A DNA stretch of 43,012 nucleotides from Desulfonauticus sp. 38_4375 (GCA_001507915.1 LGER01000032.1:1-43012), one strand, 5' to 3'. Shown: positions 34,722 to 42,873, counted from the first letter of the stretch. Translations and numbers: made by a program. Notes: generated by a model not told the origin, from the letters alone.

Positions 34722-34737
34722 ATAAATAAACTCCTTT

Positions 34738-35187
34738 TTAAAAGCGGTGGGTAAGATAGACGCCTATTCCCATTAAAATGAGTCCCAGGATGCGCCACCA
34801 GGAAATGGGATGGACAGGATAGCCTAAAATTCCAAAGTGGTCGTAAAGCAAAGAAGCCAGAATTTGGCCTGTGAGCAATAAGCCCATTAAGGTGACAGCA
34901 CCTATTTTGGGGGCAAGGATTACGGACACGAGCACAAAAAAAGCACCTAAAAGCCCCCCCAGATAGGCCCACCAGGGAGCCTGGGCAAAGGCCTTTAAGG
35001 GTATGGGCAGGATTTTTAGGCTAAAACTCAAGATTAAGAGAAAAATAGTGCCCACCATAAAGGAAATGGTAGAGGCCAGAAGGGCACTACCTAATTTTTG
35101 GTCCAGGATACTGTTTATACCAGGTTGGGCTGCTCCCACAATCCCGGCTAAAATACCTAAAAGAAAATAAAAAATACTGATTTTCAT
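34738..35187 (-). CDS. YdcZ/DUF606 (DMT superfamily) small transporter
   Basis: 149 residues with five membrane helices. LLGILAGIVGAAQPGINSILDQKLGSALLASTISFMVGTIFLL is the DUF606 signature, and later APWWAYLGGLLGAFFVLVSVILAPKIGAVTLMGLLLTGQI. These half-size DMT proteins act as dimers or pairs. Substrate unknown. ATG is behind a weak AAAAAAGGA site. Confidence 0.85.
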   Translation of the reverse strand: MKISIFYFLLGILAGIVGAAQPGINSILDQKLGSALLASTISFMVGTIFLLILSFSLKILPIPLKAFAQAPWWAYLGGLLGAFFVLVSVILAPKIGAVTLMGLLLTGQILASLLYDHFGILGYPVHPISWWRILGLILMGIGVYLTHRF

Positions 35188-35265
35188 TTTTTCCTTTTTT
35201 AGATAAGGTAAAGTGAAAATACCTTTTCTTGAACTAACTTACAAGCAAATTATAAAGAGGTGGTT

Positions 35266-37050
35266 ATGAACCTGTTAGCCCAGAGTAAAAACCTGTACCT
35301 TCAACAACATAAAGATAACCCCATTTTCTGGCAACCATGGGGAGAAAAGGCCCTTTTAGAAGCCAGAGAAAAGGATAAACCCATTTTCTTATCCATTGGT
35401 TATTCCTCCTGTCATTGGTGTCATGTAATGGCCAGAGAAAGTTTTTCAGATAAAAAAATAGCAGAAATCCTCAATGAAAATTTTGTCTGTATTAAAGTGG
35501 ATAGAGAAGAAAGAGTGGACCTGGATACTTTGTACATGCAGGCCTGTTATGTCTTAAATGGGTATGGCGGCTGGCCTTTAAACCTTTTCCTTACTCCAGA
35601 AAAGAAACCTTTTTTAGCTTTTACCTATCTTCCCAAAGAAAACTTACTGGATAGAGTAGGTTTTAAAGAATTGGTTAAAAGAATAAGTATCTTATGGAAA
35701 AGGGAAAGAAAAATGCTGGAGGAGACAGCTTTAGAGCTAGAGAATGTGTTAAAGCAACAATACCTACCTGTGAAAAATGAATTTACAGGCCAGGAATTGG
35801 AACTGGCTTTAACCCAACTAAAAGAAGATATTGATTGGGAGTTTGGTGGACTGGGTAAAGCTCCTAAGTTTTTTCTTGTACCTAGCTGGCTTTTTTTAAG
35901 CAGTATCAGGGATAGAGAAGAGTTTGGGTCAATAGTTAAGAAAACCCTGAGGCATATGGCTAGGGGTGGGGTCTTTGACCAGATAGGAGGAGGATTTTTT
36001 CGCTATAGTGTGGATAGGGAGTGGAAACTCCCTCATTTTGAGAAAATACTCTATGACCAGGCCCTTAATTTACTCCTTTTTCTTCGCGGATATAAATTAT
36101 TTGGGGAAGATATTTTTCTTAGAACCATAGAAAAAACATTAAATTTTTGTTTTCAGAAAATGCAGGCCCCAAATAACGGCTTTTTTTCCTCTCTTAGTGC
36201 TGAAAGTGAAGGCAAAGAAGGCAAGTATTATCTCTGGAGGGCAGAAGAACTAGAAAAGACCCTCTCTAAATCAGAGTTTTCTTATTTAAAAGAAATAAGT
36301 AAAATAGAAGATAAAGGAAATTTTAAAGAAGAAGCAAGCGGAAGTTATACTGGAGAAAATATTATATTTTTATCGCCAGAAAAGGTTGGCAGTATAGACT
36401 TGAATAAATTAGACAAAATTTTTGCAAAGCTTTTGTTAAAAAGAGAGGAAAAGGTTTTACCAGAAATAGATAGAAAAATACTTTGTGATTATAACAGTTT
36501 ATTTTTGTTTGCTCTTTGTGAATATTACCAACTTTTCCCACAAGAAAAGATAAAAACTGCAATAAAAAATCTTTTTTTCTTTTTAAAAGATACTTTTTAT
36601 ATTCAAGATGAACTTTATCACTCCTTTATAGAAGGTGAAATAGGCAGTAAAGGAACTGCTTATGATTATACCTATTTTTTGATGGCCCTATCCAGAGTAT
36701 ATTGGTTGTTTAAAGAAGAGTTTGTTTTAGATTTAATTTTGAGGTTGTTGGATAAATTTTGGGAACTTTTTGCGGATGAAGATATTTATTTAAGTTCAAA
36801 GGGAAGCCAGGACCTTTTTTTAAGGCCCAAGCAATATTTTGACAATACTTTAATTTCTCCTCTTTCTGCCCTGGTTTATACTTTACTTTTTCTTTATCGT
36901 TTAAAGGGAAAGGATGCTTATTTGCATAAGGTAAAGGATATTTTACAATTCTCTGCCAGGAATTTTACTCAATACCCTGCTAATTACAGTTTTGTCTTTT
37001 TTGCTTTAAGGGAGTGGGATTTTCTGGAGCCTTTTTGGAAAACTTCCTGA
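35266..37050 (+). CDS. Thioredoxin-fold DUF255 (YyaL/spermatogenesis-associated 20-like) protein
   Basis: ATG at 35266 fits the AAAGAGG site better than GTG at 35260. About 594 residues, shorter than the usual 670-700. N-terminal thioredoxin-fold domain: NLYLQQHKDNPIFWQPW, SIGYSSCHWCHVMARESFSD with C-H-W-C, and NGYGGWPLNLFLTPEKKPF. The rest is an alpha/alpha-barrel with GGVFDQIGGGFFRYSVDREWKLPHFEK. Function is poorly known. It overlaps the convergent EamA gene by 67 bases. Confidence 0.93.
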   Translation: MNLLAQSKNLYLQQHKDNPIFWQPWGEKALLEAREKDKPIFLSIGYSSCHWCHVMARESFSDKKIAEILNENFVCIKVDREERVDLDTLYMQACYVLNGYGGWPLNLFLTPEKKPFLAFTYLPKENLLDRVGFKELVKRISILWKRERKMLEETALELENVLKQQYLPVKNEFTGQELELALTQLKEDIDWEFGGLGKAPKFFLVPSWLFLSSIRDREEFGSIVKKTLRHMARGGVFDQIGGGFFRYSVDREWKLPHFEKILYDQALNLLLFLRGYKLFGEDIFLRTIEKTLNFCFQKMQAPNNGFFSSLSAESEGKEGKYYLWRAEELEKTLSKSEFSYLKEISKIEDKGNFKEEASGSYTGENIIFLSPEKVGSIDLNKLDKIFAKLLLKREEKVLPEIDRKILCDYNSLFLFALCEYYQLFPQEKIKTAIKNLFFFLKDTFYIQDELYHSFIEGEIGSKGTAYDYTYFLMALSRVYWLFKEEFVLDLILRLLDKFWELFADEDIYLSSKGSQDLFLRPKQYFDNTLISPLSALVYTLLFLYRLKGKDAYLHKVKDILQFSARNFTQYPANYSFVFFALREWDFLEPFWKTS

Positions 37051-37904
37051 CTTAAGGCAATGCCAATTCCCACCAGGATGGCTCCACCTATTTGAGGTAA
37101 GTTTAGGGTTTCTTTTAAGAGTAGCCAGCTAAAAAAGAGGGTAAAAACCGGGATAAGGTTGACAAAAGCCGCAGCTTTGCTGGCAGAAATGGCTCCAACA
37201 CCTTGATTGTAGAGGGAATAGGCGAGAAAGCTTACCACAGAGCCCAAGTAAAGTATGGCTAGAAAGCCAGAGAGGTGAAAGGAAAAGCTTTTCCAGGGGT
37301 CAAAGTACAGGGCCAGGGGAAGGAAAAACAGGCTTCCTATAATGGCCTGGGCAGCAGAGAGGAAAAAGGGATGGTAATTGCGGCTTAAAAGGCGTACCAG
37401 CAAGGTATAACCTGTAGCCATGGCCATGGCCAGAAATTCCAGGAAGTTGCCTAAGTAGGGGTTGGGGCTTGTACTTTCTGGATGGCTAAAGATGGTAAGT
37501 ACATATACTCCTAAAATAGCCAGGATAAAGCCTAAGATAATTTTTAAGTTTAGAGGTTCTTTAAGTAAAAGATTGGCTCCAATACCTACCATTAGGGGTA
37601 AGGTGGCTACAATCAAGGAAGCTTGAGAAGCAGAAGTGTATTTTAAGGCATATCCTTCAAAAATAAAATAAAGACAGGGCTCAAATAAAGCCATCAATAA
37701 GATGAGTTTCAGGTCGGAAAAATAGATTTTTTTAGGTTTTATTTTGGGCCAGATAAGGAAAAAAATAAAGGTTGCTACGAACATACGGCCAAAAACAACT
37801 GTAAAGGGAGGATAGTTGAGTAAGGCAATTTTTAGGGCTACAAAAGAAGTGCCCCAGAGTAACATGGCCAAAAGTAAACCTAAATAGGCGGTTAGTTTGC
37901 TCAT
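36984..37904 (-). CDS. EamA/DMT-family permease
   Basis: 306 residues with about ten membrane helices. The start LGLLLAMLLWGTSFVALKIALLNYPPFTVVFGRMFVA is the EamA signature; a second copy begins near AMATGYTLLVRLL. The C-terminal tail is basic and runs into the 3' end of the DUF255 gene on the opposite strand. Substrate is unknown; amino acid or metabolite export is usual. Confidence 0.9.
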   Translation of the reverse strand: MSKLTAYLGLLLAMLLWGTSFVALKIALLNYPPFTVVFGRMFVATFIFFLIWPKIKPKKIYFSDLKLILLMALFEPCLYFIFEGYALKYTSASQASLIVATLPLMVGIGANLLLKEPLNLKIILGFILAILGVYVLTIFSHPESTSPNPYLGNFLEFLAMAMATGYTLLVRLLSRNYHPFFLSAAQAIIGSLFFLPLALYFDPWKSFSFHLSGFLAILYLGSVVSFLAYSLYNQGVGAISASKAAAFVNLIPVFTLFFSWLLLKETLNLPQIGGAILVGIGIALSQEVFQKGSRKSHSLKAKKTKL

Positions 37905-38101
37905 AGTGTCTCCTGTGAAAGGAAAGCTACTTAGTGGTAAAAGTTTTTAGAGGCAAGTAAATTTTAAGGATGAAGTTGTTAAGAAAAGGTAGCTTTTTTG
38001 CAGGTAAAAGGGCCAAATAAGTCAAAAAATAAGAGCAAAAGGGTAGGCGATTATTTGGTTGCCAAGAGAGAAGAAAAAGTGTAAGAGTACTTCTTCTTAA
38101 C

Positions 38102-38179
38102 GCCCCCGTAGCTCAGGCGGATAGAGCACGGGATTCCTAATCCCGGTTAGCCCAGGTTCGAGTCCTGGCGGGGGCACCA
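38102..38179 (+). tRNA. tRNA-Arg (anticodon CCT)
   Basis: Acceptor GCCCCCG pairs with CGGGGGC, followed by A and encoded CCA. D-arm GCTC/GAGC; anticodon stem CGGGA/TCCCG closes the loop TTCCTAA with anticodon CCT for AGG codons. T-arm CCAGG-TTCGAGT-CCTGG. A terminator follows at once. Confidence 0.95.
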
Positions 38180-38183
38180 AAAG

Positions 38184-38220
38184 ACTCAATAATTCAAACT
38201 TGAATTATGAGTGTTTTTTT
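38184..38220 (+). terminator. Terminator of tRNA-Arg
   Basis: ATAATTCAA and TTGAATTAT form a 9-bp stem with outer ACTC/GAGT pairs, then a run of T. Confidence 0.85.
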
Positions 38221-38233
38221 CCAAAAGCCTTAA

Positions 38234-38430
38234 TTTATTCCTGAACATATTCTCAACTTGTCAAAACTTGAAAGATATAGTTTTTCTTGCTGGATTCCAG
38301 CTGAACTACAAGCATCATATAGTGAAAAATATCCTAAAGAACTAACCTGTAACTCTGTTTATTTACAGCTGTAGAATTAGGTTTTGTACTTGATTTATAT
38401 GAAGAAGAAATTCTTTTTAGTTTAAAATGA
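38234..38430 (+). pseudogene. Decayed reading frame beside tRNA-Arg
   Basis: From 38234 to the stop at 38372 one frame reads a plausible peptide (ERYSFSCWIPAELQAS, EKYPKELTCNSVYLQL). After it, a second frame from 38368 continues as AVELGFVLDLYEEEILFSLK to a stop at 38428. A frameshift would join both parts. No start with ribosome site exists at the front. The parent gene was not recognised; decay of a former accessory gene is the likely reading. Random open frames are a possible alternative. Confidence 0.35.
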
Positions 38431-38660
38431 ATTCAGTAAAGTCTTCTTTATTGAACTTTTCGCTTTTGTTATTGAGTTTTATCTCAATATATTGTTAGAT
38501 AGTATTGTTTGGGTAAAGTGGATAAAGACTGTAGTTACATGTGTATTTACAAATTTATATATTATTACTTCCTTTTTTTAAAAGGGAGTAATTTTAAAAG
38601 TAAATTTTACAAGGAGTTTAATATAATTTTTTTATGTTTTAGAGATAAATATCTGCTATT
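38431..38660. other. AT-rich non-coding stretch
   Basis: No convincing gene was seen. It holds a small inverted repeat (TATTGAG at 38470-38476, CTCAATA at 38483-38489). A frame at 38509-38727 is low-complexity Phe/Tyr/Lys-rich with no ribosome site and overlaps the toxin end; I do not accept it. Confidence 0.4.
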
Positions 38661-38704
38661 TTTAACTACTTCTTTTATTCTCTTTAACTACTTCTTTTAT
38701 TCTC
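38661..38704. repeat. Perfect 22-bp tandem duplication
   Basis: The 22-base unit at 38661-38682 (TTTAACTACTTCTTTTATTC plus TC) is repeated exactly at 38683-38704. The unit is not a multiple of three and lies across the stop region of the minus-strand toxin gene. Without the second copy the frame would run about 17 residues further, past the present stop. Confidence 0.95.
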
Positions 38705-39000
38705 TGACATACATTTGGGGAAGCTGACCATACTTTGCCAGCTTGAATAGCTGCATCTATTGCTTGTTTTGGTAGCTGTTGAATACTTGAGGTATCAATA
38801 TAAGATGTATGGGGTAGGCAGGATATTTCTAGTTTGCCCATAACCTGAACTTGAGCATCAGGAGCCTTATTCCACGGTTTGGAGTTAATATAAAAAAAGA
38901 AAAAATATTCAGGAGCAACACATATGGCAAATTTATCATGGTCAATCCCATTTAAATATTTTTTAAAAACCAGAATAATATCTCCAGGATTTAAAGGCAT
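38662..39000 (-). CDS. Putative toxin of a Panacea-type toxin-antitoxin pair
   Basis: ATG at 39000 (MPLNPGDIILVFK) is ten bases after the antitoxin stop; an upstream ATG at 39021 would overlap the antitoxin. About 112 residues. The N-terminal beta pattern LNPGDIILVFKKYLNGIDHDKFAICVAP with FFFFYINSKPW resembles the SH3-like barrel of PemK/MazF-type or related toxins; the family is not certain. The C-terminal end (KEVVKENKRSS) is changed by a 22-bp tandem duplication that brings in an early stop. Confidence 0.6.
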   Translation of the reverse strand: MPLNPGDIILVFKKYLNGIDHDKFAICVAPEYFFFFYINSKPWNKAPDAQVQVMGKLEISCLPHTSYIDTSSIQQLPKQAIDAAIQAGKVWSASPNVCQRIKEVVKENKRSS

Positions 39001-39010
39001 AATAAATAAA

Positions 39011-39556
39011 CTAAAGAACAATGGTGTGAGCTGTTTCTTTCAGGTAGGATATTAACTCATCACGGTTGGGAATATCATCATCTATAAATAATTCATAATC
39101 CATTTCTGAATGCATATTAGACTGTTGCCAGGCTTTTTCTTCATGGGTTATTTGAGTAAGAGAATTAAAATCAGTTTTTTCACATTTATCCATTGCTTCA
39201 TTCAAACATTCCAGGTCTGTCTCTGAAAAAAAATCAAGATCAGGCTCACGTTTGGCAAAAACAGACGGAATATCATTTTCCTTTTTAACTTCCAGGGATT
39301 CATTAATCGCCTTTAAAATATCCTGAGGGATAAAATCACTTTTTTTAAGAATATCATAGGCAAAAGAACCAACAGGGCCATAGGGCATTTTTATATAAAC
39401 ATCTCCAAAGACCGGTCTTCCATATTTTTGAAGATGGAACTTGTCTGCATAAAATAAAATTTTGAGAAGATTATGAAACCCGTTTCCAGGTTTTTTTTGT
39501 GCTAGCAAAACCAATGCTTCTAAAATTTTTTGAGGATTTGCTTTATACCTCAACAT
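39011..39556 (-). CDS. Panacea (DUF4065/SocA-like) antitoxin
   Basis: 181 residues. The N-terminal half ILEALVLLAQKKPGNGFHNLLKILFYADKFHLQKYGRPVFGDVYIKMPYGPVG is the Panacea/DUF4065 signature (L-K-x-L-Y-x-A-D, then G-x-x-x-x-x-x-x-G-P). This domain acts as a general antitoxin fold for many unrelated toxins. The C-terminal part is acidic (ECLNEAMDKCEKTD). GGGAGGAG precedes ATG and a promoter with an internal palindrome is upstream. Confidence 0.85.
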   Translation of the reverse strand: MLRYKANPQKILEALVLLAQKKPGNGFHNLLKILFYADKFHLQKYGRPVFGDVYIKMPYGPVGSFAYDILKKSDFIPQDILKAINESLEVKKENDIPSVFAKREPDLDFFSETDLECLNEAMDKCEKTDFNSLTQITHEEKAWQQSNMHSEMDYELFIDDDIPNRDELISYLKETAHTIVL

Positions 39557-39579
39557 ATTCTCCTCCCATTATTACCAAA

Positions 39580-39612
39580 TTAATAACTATTAACTTCGAA
39601 ATTCCATGTCAA
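39580..39612 (-). promoter_or_regulatory. Promoter and operator-like palindrome of the toxin-antitoxin pair
   Basis: On the minus strand TTGACA (39607-39612) is followed after 17 bases by TAGTTA (39584-39589). The palindrome TTAATA-GT-TATTAA (39580-39593) covers the -10, a placement that suits autoregulation by the antitoxin. Confidence 0.5.
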
Positions 39613-39625
39613 GACCAGGACAAAC

Positions 39626-39650
39626 AAAAAGCCCCCTCAAAAGAGGAGGG
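39626..39650 (-). terminator. Orphan minus-strand terminator
   Basis: CCCTCCTC-TTTT-GAGGGGGC and a following TTTTT on the minus strand make a terminator with one G-U pair. No clear gene precedes it on that strand. A micro-frame of 18 codons (39637-39693), MKCKKARSNLKLVITLLF, ends inside the hairpin. The rest of 39651-39941 holds no recognised gene, just the leader of the next plus-strand gene (GGAGG at about 39931-39935). Confidence 0.6.
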
Positions 39651-39941
39651 TAATAACCAATTTTAAATTACTCCTTGCTTTTTTACATTTCATCTTTTCT
39701 TGGTCTCCTTTTTTATCCTCAGTCATCTATTTTCCTTACTTGTTTCTCTTTTGCCTGGCCTGGAGATACACAAGTCCTACTTAAGCTAGGTTCTTAAGAT
39801 TTTAAAAATCTTATCAGGTTATCTTTTTGAATTTTCTATTCAAAAATAAAATATATTTTCTTGAAATCAATTGAGATTACCAATTTGCTGCCCTCTTTTA
39901 TTCCCTTTATAAACAATAAACTTAATTTTTGGAGGTAGCAG

Positions 39942-41219
39942 ATGAGTGCAGAATATCGGGAGATGTGGGAAAAACTGAATTTAGACCTTACTGCCCATGA
40001 TGGATTGCTTACGGTTTTGGGCAAATTTTACGGAGACATTTACCTTTCTCAGGATAAGCGTTTAAAGGGAATGGAGTATCTGGATTTTGTAGTGTCAGAG
40101 GTGCACGGCCTGAGGATTAAAGAACTGCAGGACGCCAAGGCCAGAGGTCAAAAGGTAGTTGGTACCTTTTGTATTTTTGTACCAGAAGAGTTGACTTTAG
40201 CGGCCAGGGCCATTCAGGTAGGGCTTTGTGCTGGAGCAGAAGCAGGCAAGGAAGAGGCTGAAAAAATAGTGCCCAGAAATACCTGTGCCCTTATCAAGTC
40301 CTTTATTGGTTTTAAGCTGGCCAGGTTATGTCCGTTTATTGAGTCCTGTGACCTTATTGTGGGCGAGACCACTTGTGATGGAAAGAAGAAAGCCTATGAA
40401 GTTTTTAAGGACTATGTAAATCTCTATGTAATGGAAGTGCCTCAGCAAAAGAAAAAGGCAGACAGAGAGCTTTTTAAAGCAGAAGTTCTGGCTTATAAGG
40501 AAAAGCTGGAAGAGCTTACAGGCAATAAAATAACAGCCGAGAGCCTGAAAGAAGCCATTAAACTGGTAAATCGCAAACGCAAGGTGTTGCAGAGATTGAA
40601 TGCGCTTAGAGCCAAGGTGCCTACTCCCATTTCTGGTCGGGATGTGCTTCTTATAAACCAGATTAGCTTTTATGACGACCCACAGCGTTTTTGCGAGAAA
40701 ATAGAGGATCTCTGTCAGGAACTGGAGCAAAAGGTAAAGGAAAAAGAGGGCGTGGTGCCAGAAAATACCCCCAGGTTGCTTTTGGCTGGTTGTCCTATGG
40801 CCGTACCCAACTGGAAGCTTCCCTATCTGGTTGAAAGCTCTGGTGCAGTTGTGGTGGGAGAAGAGTCCTGTATAGGTACCAGGAATACCAGAGACCTGGT
40901 GGATGAATCTAAAGAGACTCTAGAAGAGATGATAGATGCCCTGGTAGATAGATATATGCGCATTGATTGTGCTTGTTTTACCCCCAATGAAGAGAGAATG
41001 GAAAATGTGCTTAACCTGGCCAAAGAGTTGAAAGTGGACGGCGTTATTCAATATAGTTTGCTTTTTTGTCAGCCCTATCAACAGGAAAGCTTAAAATTGG
41101 GCAAGTTTTTAGAAAAAAATAATATTCCAGTACTAAATATAGAGACAGATTATAGTATGGAAGATGTGGAGCAATTAAAAACCAGAGTAGAAGCCTTTGT
41201 GGAAATGCTGGAAAAATAA
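39942..41219 (+). CDS. Double-cubane-cluster protein (2-hydroxyacyl-CoA dehydratase D-component family)
   Basis: 425 residues. HgdB-like motifs with cysteines appear in order: RLCPFIESCDLIVGETTCDGKKKAYE near residue 130-150, LLLAGCPMAVPNWKLPYLVESSGAVVVGEESCIGT near 285-315, MRIDCACF and LLFCQPYQQES. This single-subunit form with its own activase fits the double-cubane-cluster reductases (DCCP), which reduce small molecules at very low potential, more than the two-subunit dehydratases. Substrate in vivo is unknown. TTTGGAGG precedes ATG; the activase gene follows immediately. Confidence 0.8.
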   Translation: MSAEYREMWEKLNLDLTAHDGLLTVLGKFYGDIYLSQDKRLKGMEYLDFVVSEVHGLRIKELQDAKARGQKVVGTFCIFVPEELTLAARAIQVGLCAGAEAGKEEAEKIVPRNTCALIKSFIGFKLARLCPFIESCDLIVGETTCDGKKKAYEVFKDYVNLYVMEVPQQKKKADRELFKAEVLAYKEKLEELTGNKITAESLKEAIKLVNRKRKVLQRLNALRAKVPTPISGRDVLLINQISFYDDPQRFCEKIEDLCQELEQKVKEKEGVVPENTPRLLLAGCPMAVPNWKLPYLVESSGAVVVGEESCIGTRNTRDLVDESKETLEEMIDALVDRYMRIDCACFTPNEERMENVLNLAKELKVDGVIQYSLLFCQPYQQESLKLGKFLEKNNIPVLNIETDYSMEDVEQLKTRVEAFVEMLEK

Positions 41220-41223
41220 AGTT

Positions 41224-41973
41224 ATGTTGATTTTAGGTATAGATATTGGTTCGAGAAGTATTGAAATAGTGGGACTGGATAAAGGGGAGTTGCAGCTCAA
41301 AAAGCAACTCCCCACCACCTTTGACCCTCTGGCTCAGCTAAGAAAGGGGCTAAAGGACTTGGCGTTTGCGGGAGTGGTGGCCACAGGCTATGGTCGGGGG
41401 CTGGTGGATAGGCTGGATTTAAAGGTGCCTGTTAAGAAAATTACAGAAATAAAAGCCTATGCCAAGGGCGTAAGTGCGCTTTTTCCCCAGGCCAGAAGTA
41501 TTCTGGATATAGGTGGGCAGGATACCAAGGCCTTATTGTTAAATGAGCAGGGAGGTTTGTTGAAGTTTGAAATGAATGACCGCTGTGCTGCTGGTACAGG
41601 TAAATTTTTGGAGCAAATGGCCAATATTTTTCAGATAGGTATTGAAGAATTTGGTCCCTATGCCCTTAAGGGAGATAGAGTGCCTGTTATTAACAGTATG
41701 TGTACTGTGTTTGCTGAGACAGAAGCTACTTCCCTTATGGCTCAGGGCGAGAAACCAGAAAATATTGCCCTGGCCCTGCATCACGCCATTGTAAAACGCT
41801 GTGTCAACATGTTAAAACGGGTAGGCGCAACTCCTCCTTTGATTTTTGCCGGAGGTGTGGCGCATAATCCCTGCGTAGCTCAATTGTTGAGCGAAAATTT
41901 GGGCTTTTCTCCTATCATTCCTCAAGACCCGGATTTTATAGGCGCTATAGGCGCAGCCCTTTCTTTTTCCTAA
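41224..41973 (+). CDS. ATP-dependent activase (BcrA/BadF/HgdC family)
   Basis: ATG at 41224 gives MLILGIDIGSRS, the normal start; an upstream ATG at 41197 would overlap the reductase gene by 23 bases. 249 residues of the ASKHA fold: GIDIGSRSIEIVGLD, LDIGGQDTKALLL, and the cluster cysteines NDRCAAGTGKFLEQM and NSMCTVFAETEA that hold one [4Fe-4S] between two subunits. It uses ATP hydrolysis to push electrons into the partner's double-cubane cluster. The ending FAGGVAHNPCVAQLL is usual. Confidence 0.9.
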   Translation: MLILGIDIGSRSIEIVGLDKGELQLKKQLPTTFDPLAQLRKGLKDLAFAGVVATGYGRGLVDRLDLKVPVKKITEIKAYAKGVSALFPQARSILDIGGQDTKALLLNEQGGLLKFEMNDRCAAGTGKFLEQMANIFQIGIEEFGPYALKGDRVPVINSMCTVFAETEATSLMAQGEKPENIALALHHAIVKRCVNMLKRVGATPPLIFAGGVAHNPCVAQLLSENLGFSPIIPQDPDFIGAIGAALSFS

Positions 41974-42055
41974 AAGCTTTCAGCTTGCTTAATTTGAGTT
42001 TAAGCGTTAAGTTTTTTAGAAGTTTTTCTGGAAAATTAAAAAATAGGATAAAAAA

Positions 42056-42688
42056 ATGAAGAGATTAGTCTTCTTGTTTTTGCTGTGCTTATCCTGGCCT
42101 GTTTTACTTTGGGCCAGCGAGCCTCTGGATAAGATGCAAGCCAGTTATGAAAAGATTGTTTCCTTTAAGACCACCTTTTATCAGGTCCTGACCAATGCAG
42201 CGAGTAAAGAACAGGAACTGAGAAAGGGAAAAATTTACTTTAAAAAGCCAGAATTGATTTTATGGGAAGTAGAAGAGCCAGAGCCAGAAAAATTACTGGT
42301 CAACCCCCAGGGGGTATGGGATTATTTTCCAGAAGAAAATACAGCTTATAAGTATCCCAAAGACAAGTTGTTTTCCTCTAAAACCATGCTCAAGTTTATT
42401 TCAGGTAAGGCCAATCTCAAAGAGGACTTTGTGCCTGAATTTATGGGTAAAGAGAAAGATGGACTTAAGTTTAAGCTGGTACCTAAAAATCCAGAACCCA
42501 ATCTGGTGTTGGCCTTTATCTGGATAGATGAAAAGAAAAGTATTTTAAATAGGATTTTGCTGGTGGATTTTTTTGGTAATGGCAATGAACTTTCTTTAAC
42601 CAATACAGAGATAAATGTTCCGTTGGATAATAAACTCTTTTCTCTTGATTTACCCAAGGACGTAGAAGTTATTGAAAATAATCCCTAG
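42056..42688 (+). CDS. lolA: Outer-membrane lipoprotein carrier LolA
   Basis: 210 residues with signal peptide RLVFLFLLCLSWPVLLWASE. FKTTFYQVL, RKGKIYFKKPELILWEVEEPEPEKLLVNPQGVWDYFPE and TAYKYP match the LolA beta-barrel half. It shuttles lipoproteins from LolCDE to the outer membrane. The putative lipoprotein at 11817 would be a client. Start has only a weak ribosome site (GGAT). Confidence 0.88.
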   Translation: MKRLVFLFLLCLSWPVLLWASEPLDKMQASYEKIVSFKTTFYQVLTNAASKEQELRKGKIYFKKPELILWEVEEPEPEKLLVNPQGVWDYFPEENTAYKYPKDKLFSSKTMLKFISGKANLKEDFVPEFMGKEKDGLKFKLVPKNPEPNLVLAFIWIDEKKSILNRILLVDFFGNGNELSLTNTEINVPLDNKLFSLDLPKDVEVIENNP

Positions 42689-42699
42689 GAGGTAGCAAG

Positions 42700-42873
42700 G
42701 TGGTTATTGTAGTTAAGTCTTGTGCTGAATGTCCCTTTTGTACTAAGCTGGAAAATGGAACCCAGAAGTGTAATGTAACCTTTCCTCCCTATAGAGTTAT
42801 CAGTACAGAAGATAAAGTCCCTGTATGGTGTCCTTTGAAAAAGGAACAGATAATTGTGCGCAATTTTTCTTAG
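42700..42873 (+). CDS. 57-residue cysteine-rich protein
   Basis: GTG at 42700 stands behind AGGAGG with a seven-base spacing, eleven bases after lolA. The protein has Cys at positions 8, 11, 14 (C-A-E-C-P-F-C), then one near 27 (QKCN) and one near 47 (VWCPLKK). Five cysteines in 57 residues suggest a zinc ribbon or iron-sulfur site. The ends are charged and there is no signal peptide. It is not recognised; similar small Cys-rich proteins are common in sulfate reducers. Confidence 0.75.
   Translation: MVIVVKSCAECPFCTKLENGTQKCNVTFPPYRVISTEDKVPVWCPLKKEQIIVRNFS

Noticed and set aside
37923-37996. AAAGCTAC and GTAGCTTT pair with a T run after it, upstream of tRNA-Arg
   Set aside because: The loop would be about 58 bases; no sRNA structure or promoter could be supported.
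38509-38727. Plus-strand frame of 72 codons
   Set aside because: Phe/Tyr/Lys-rich low complexity from AT-rich DNA, no ribosome site, overlaps the better-supported toxin gene end.
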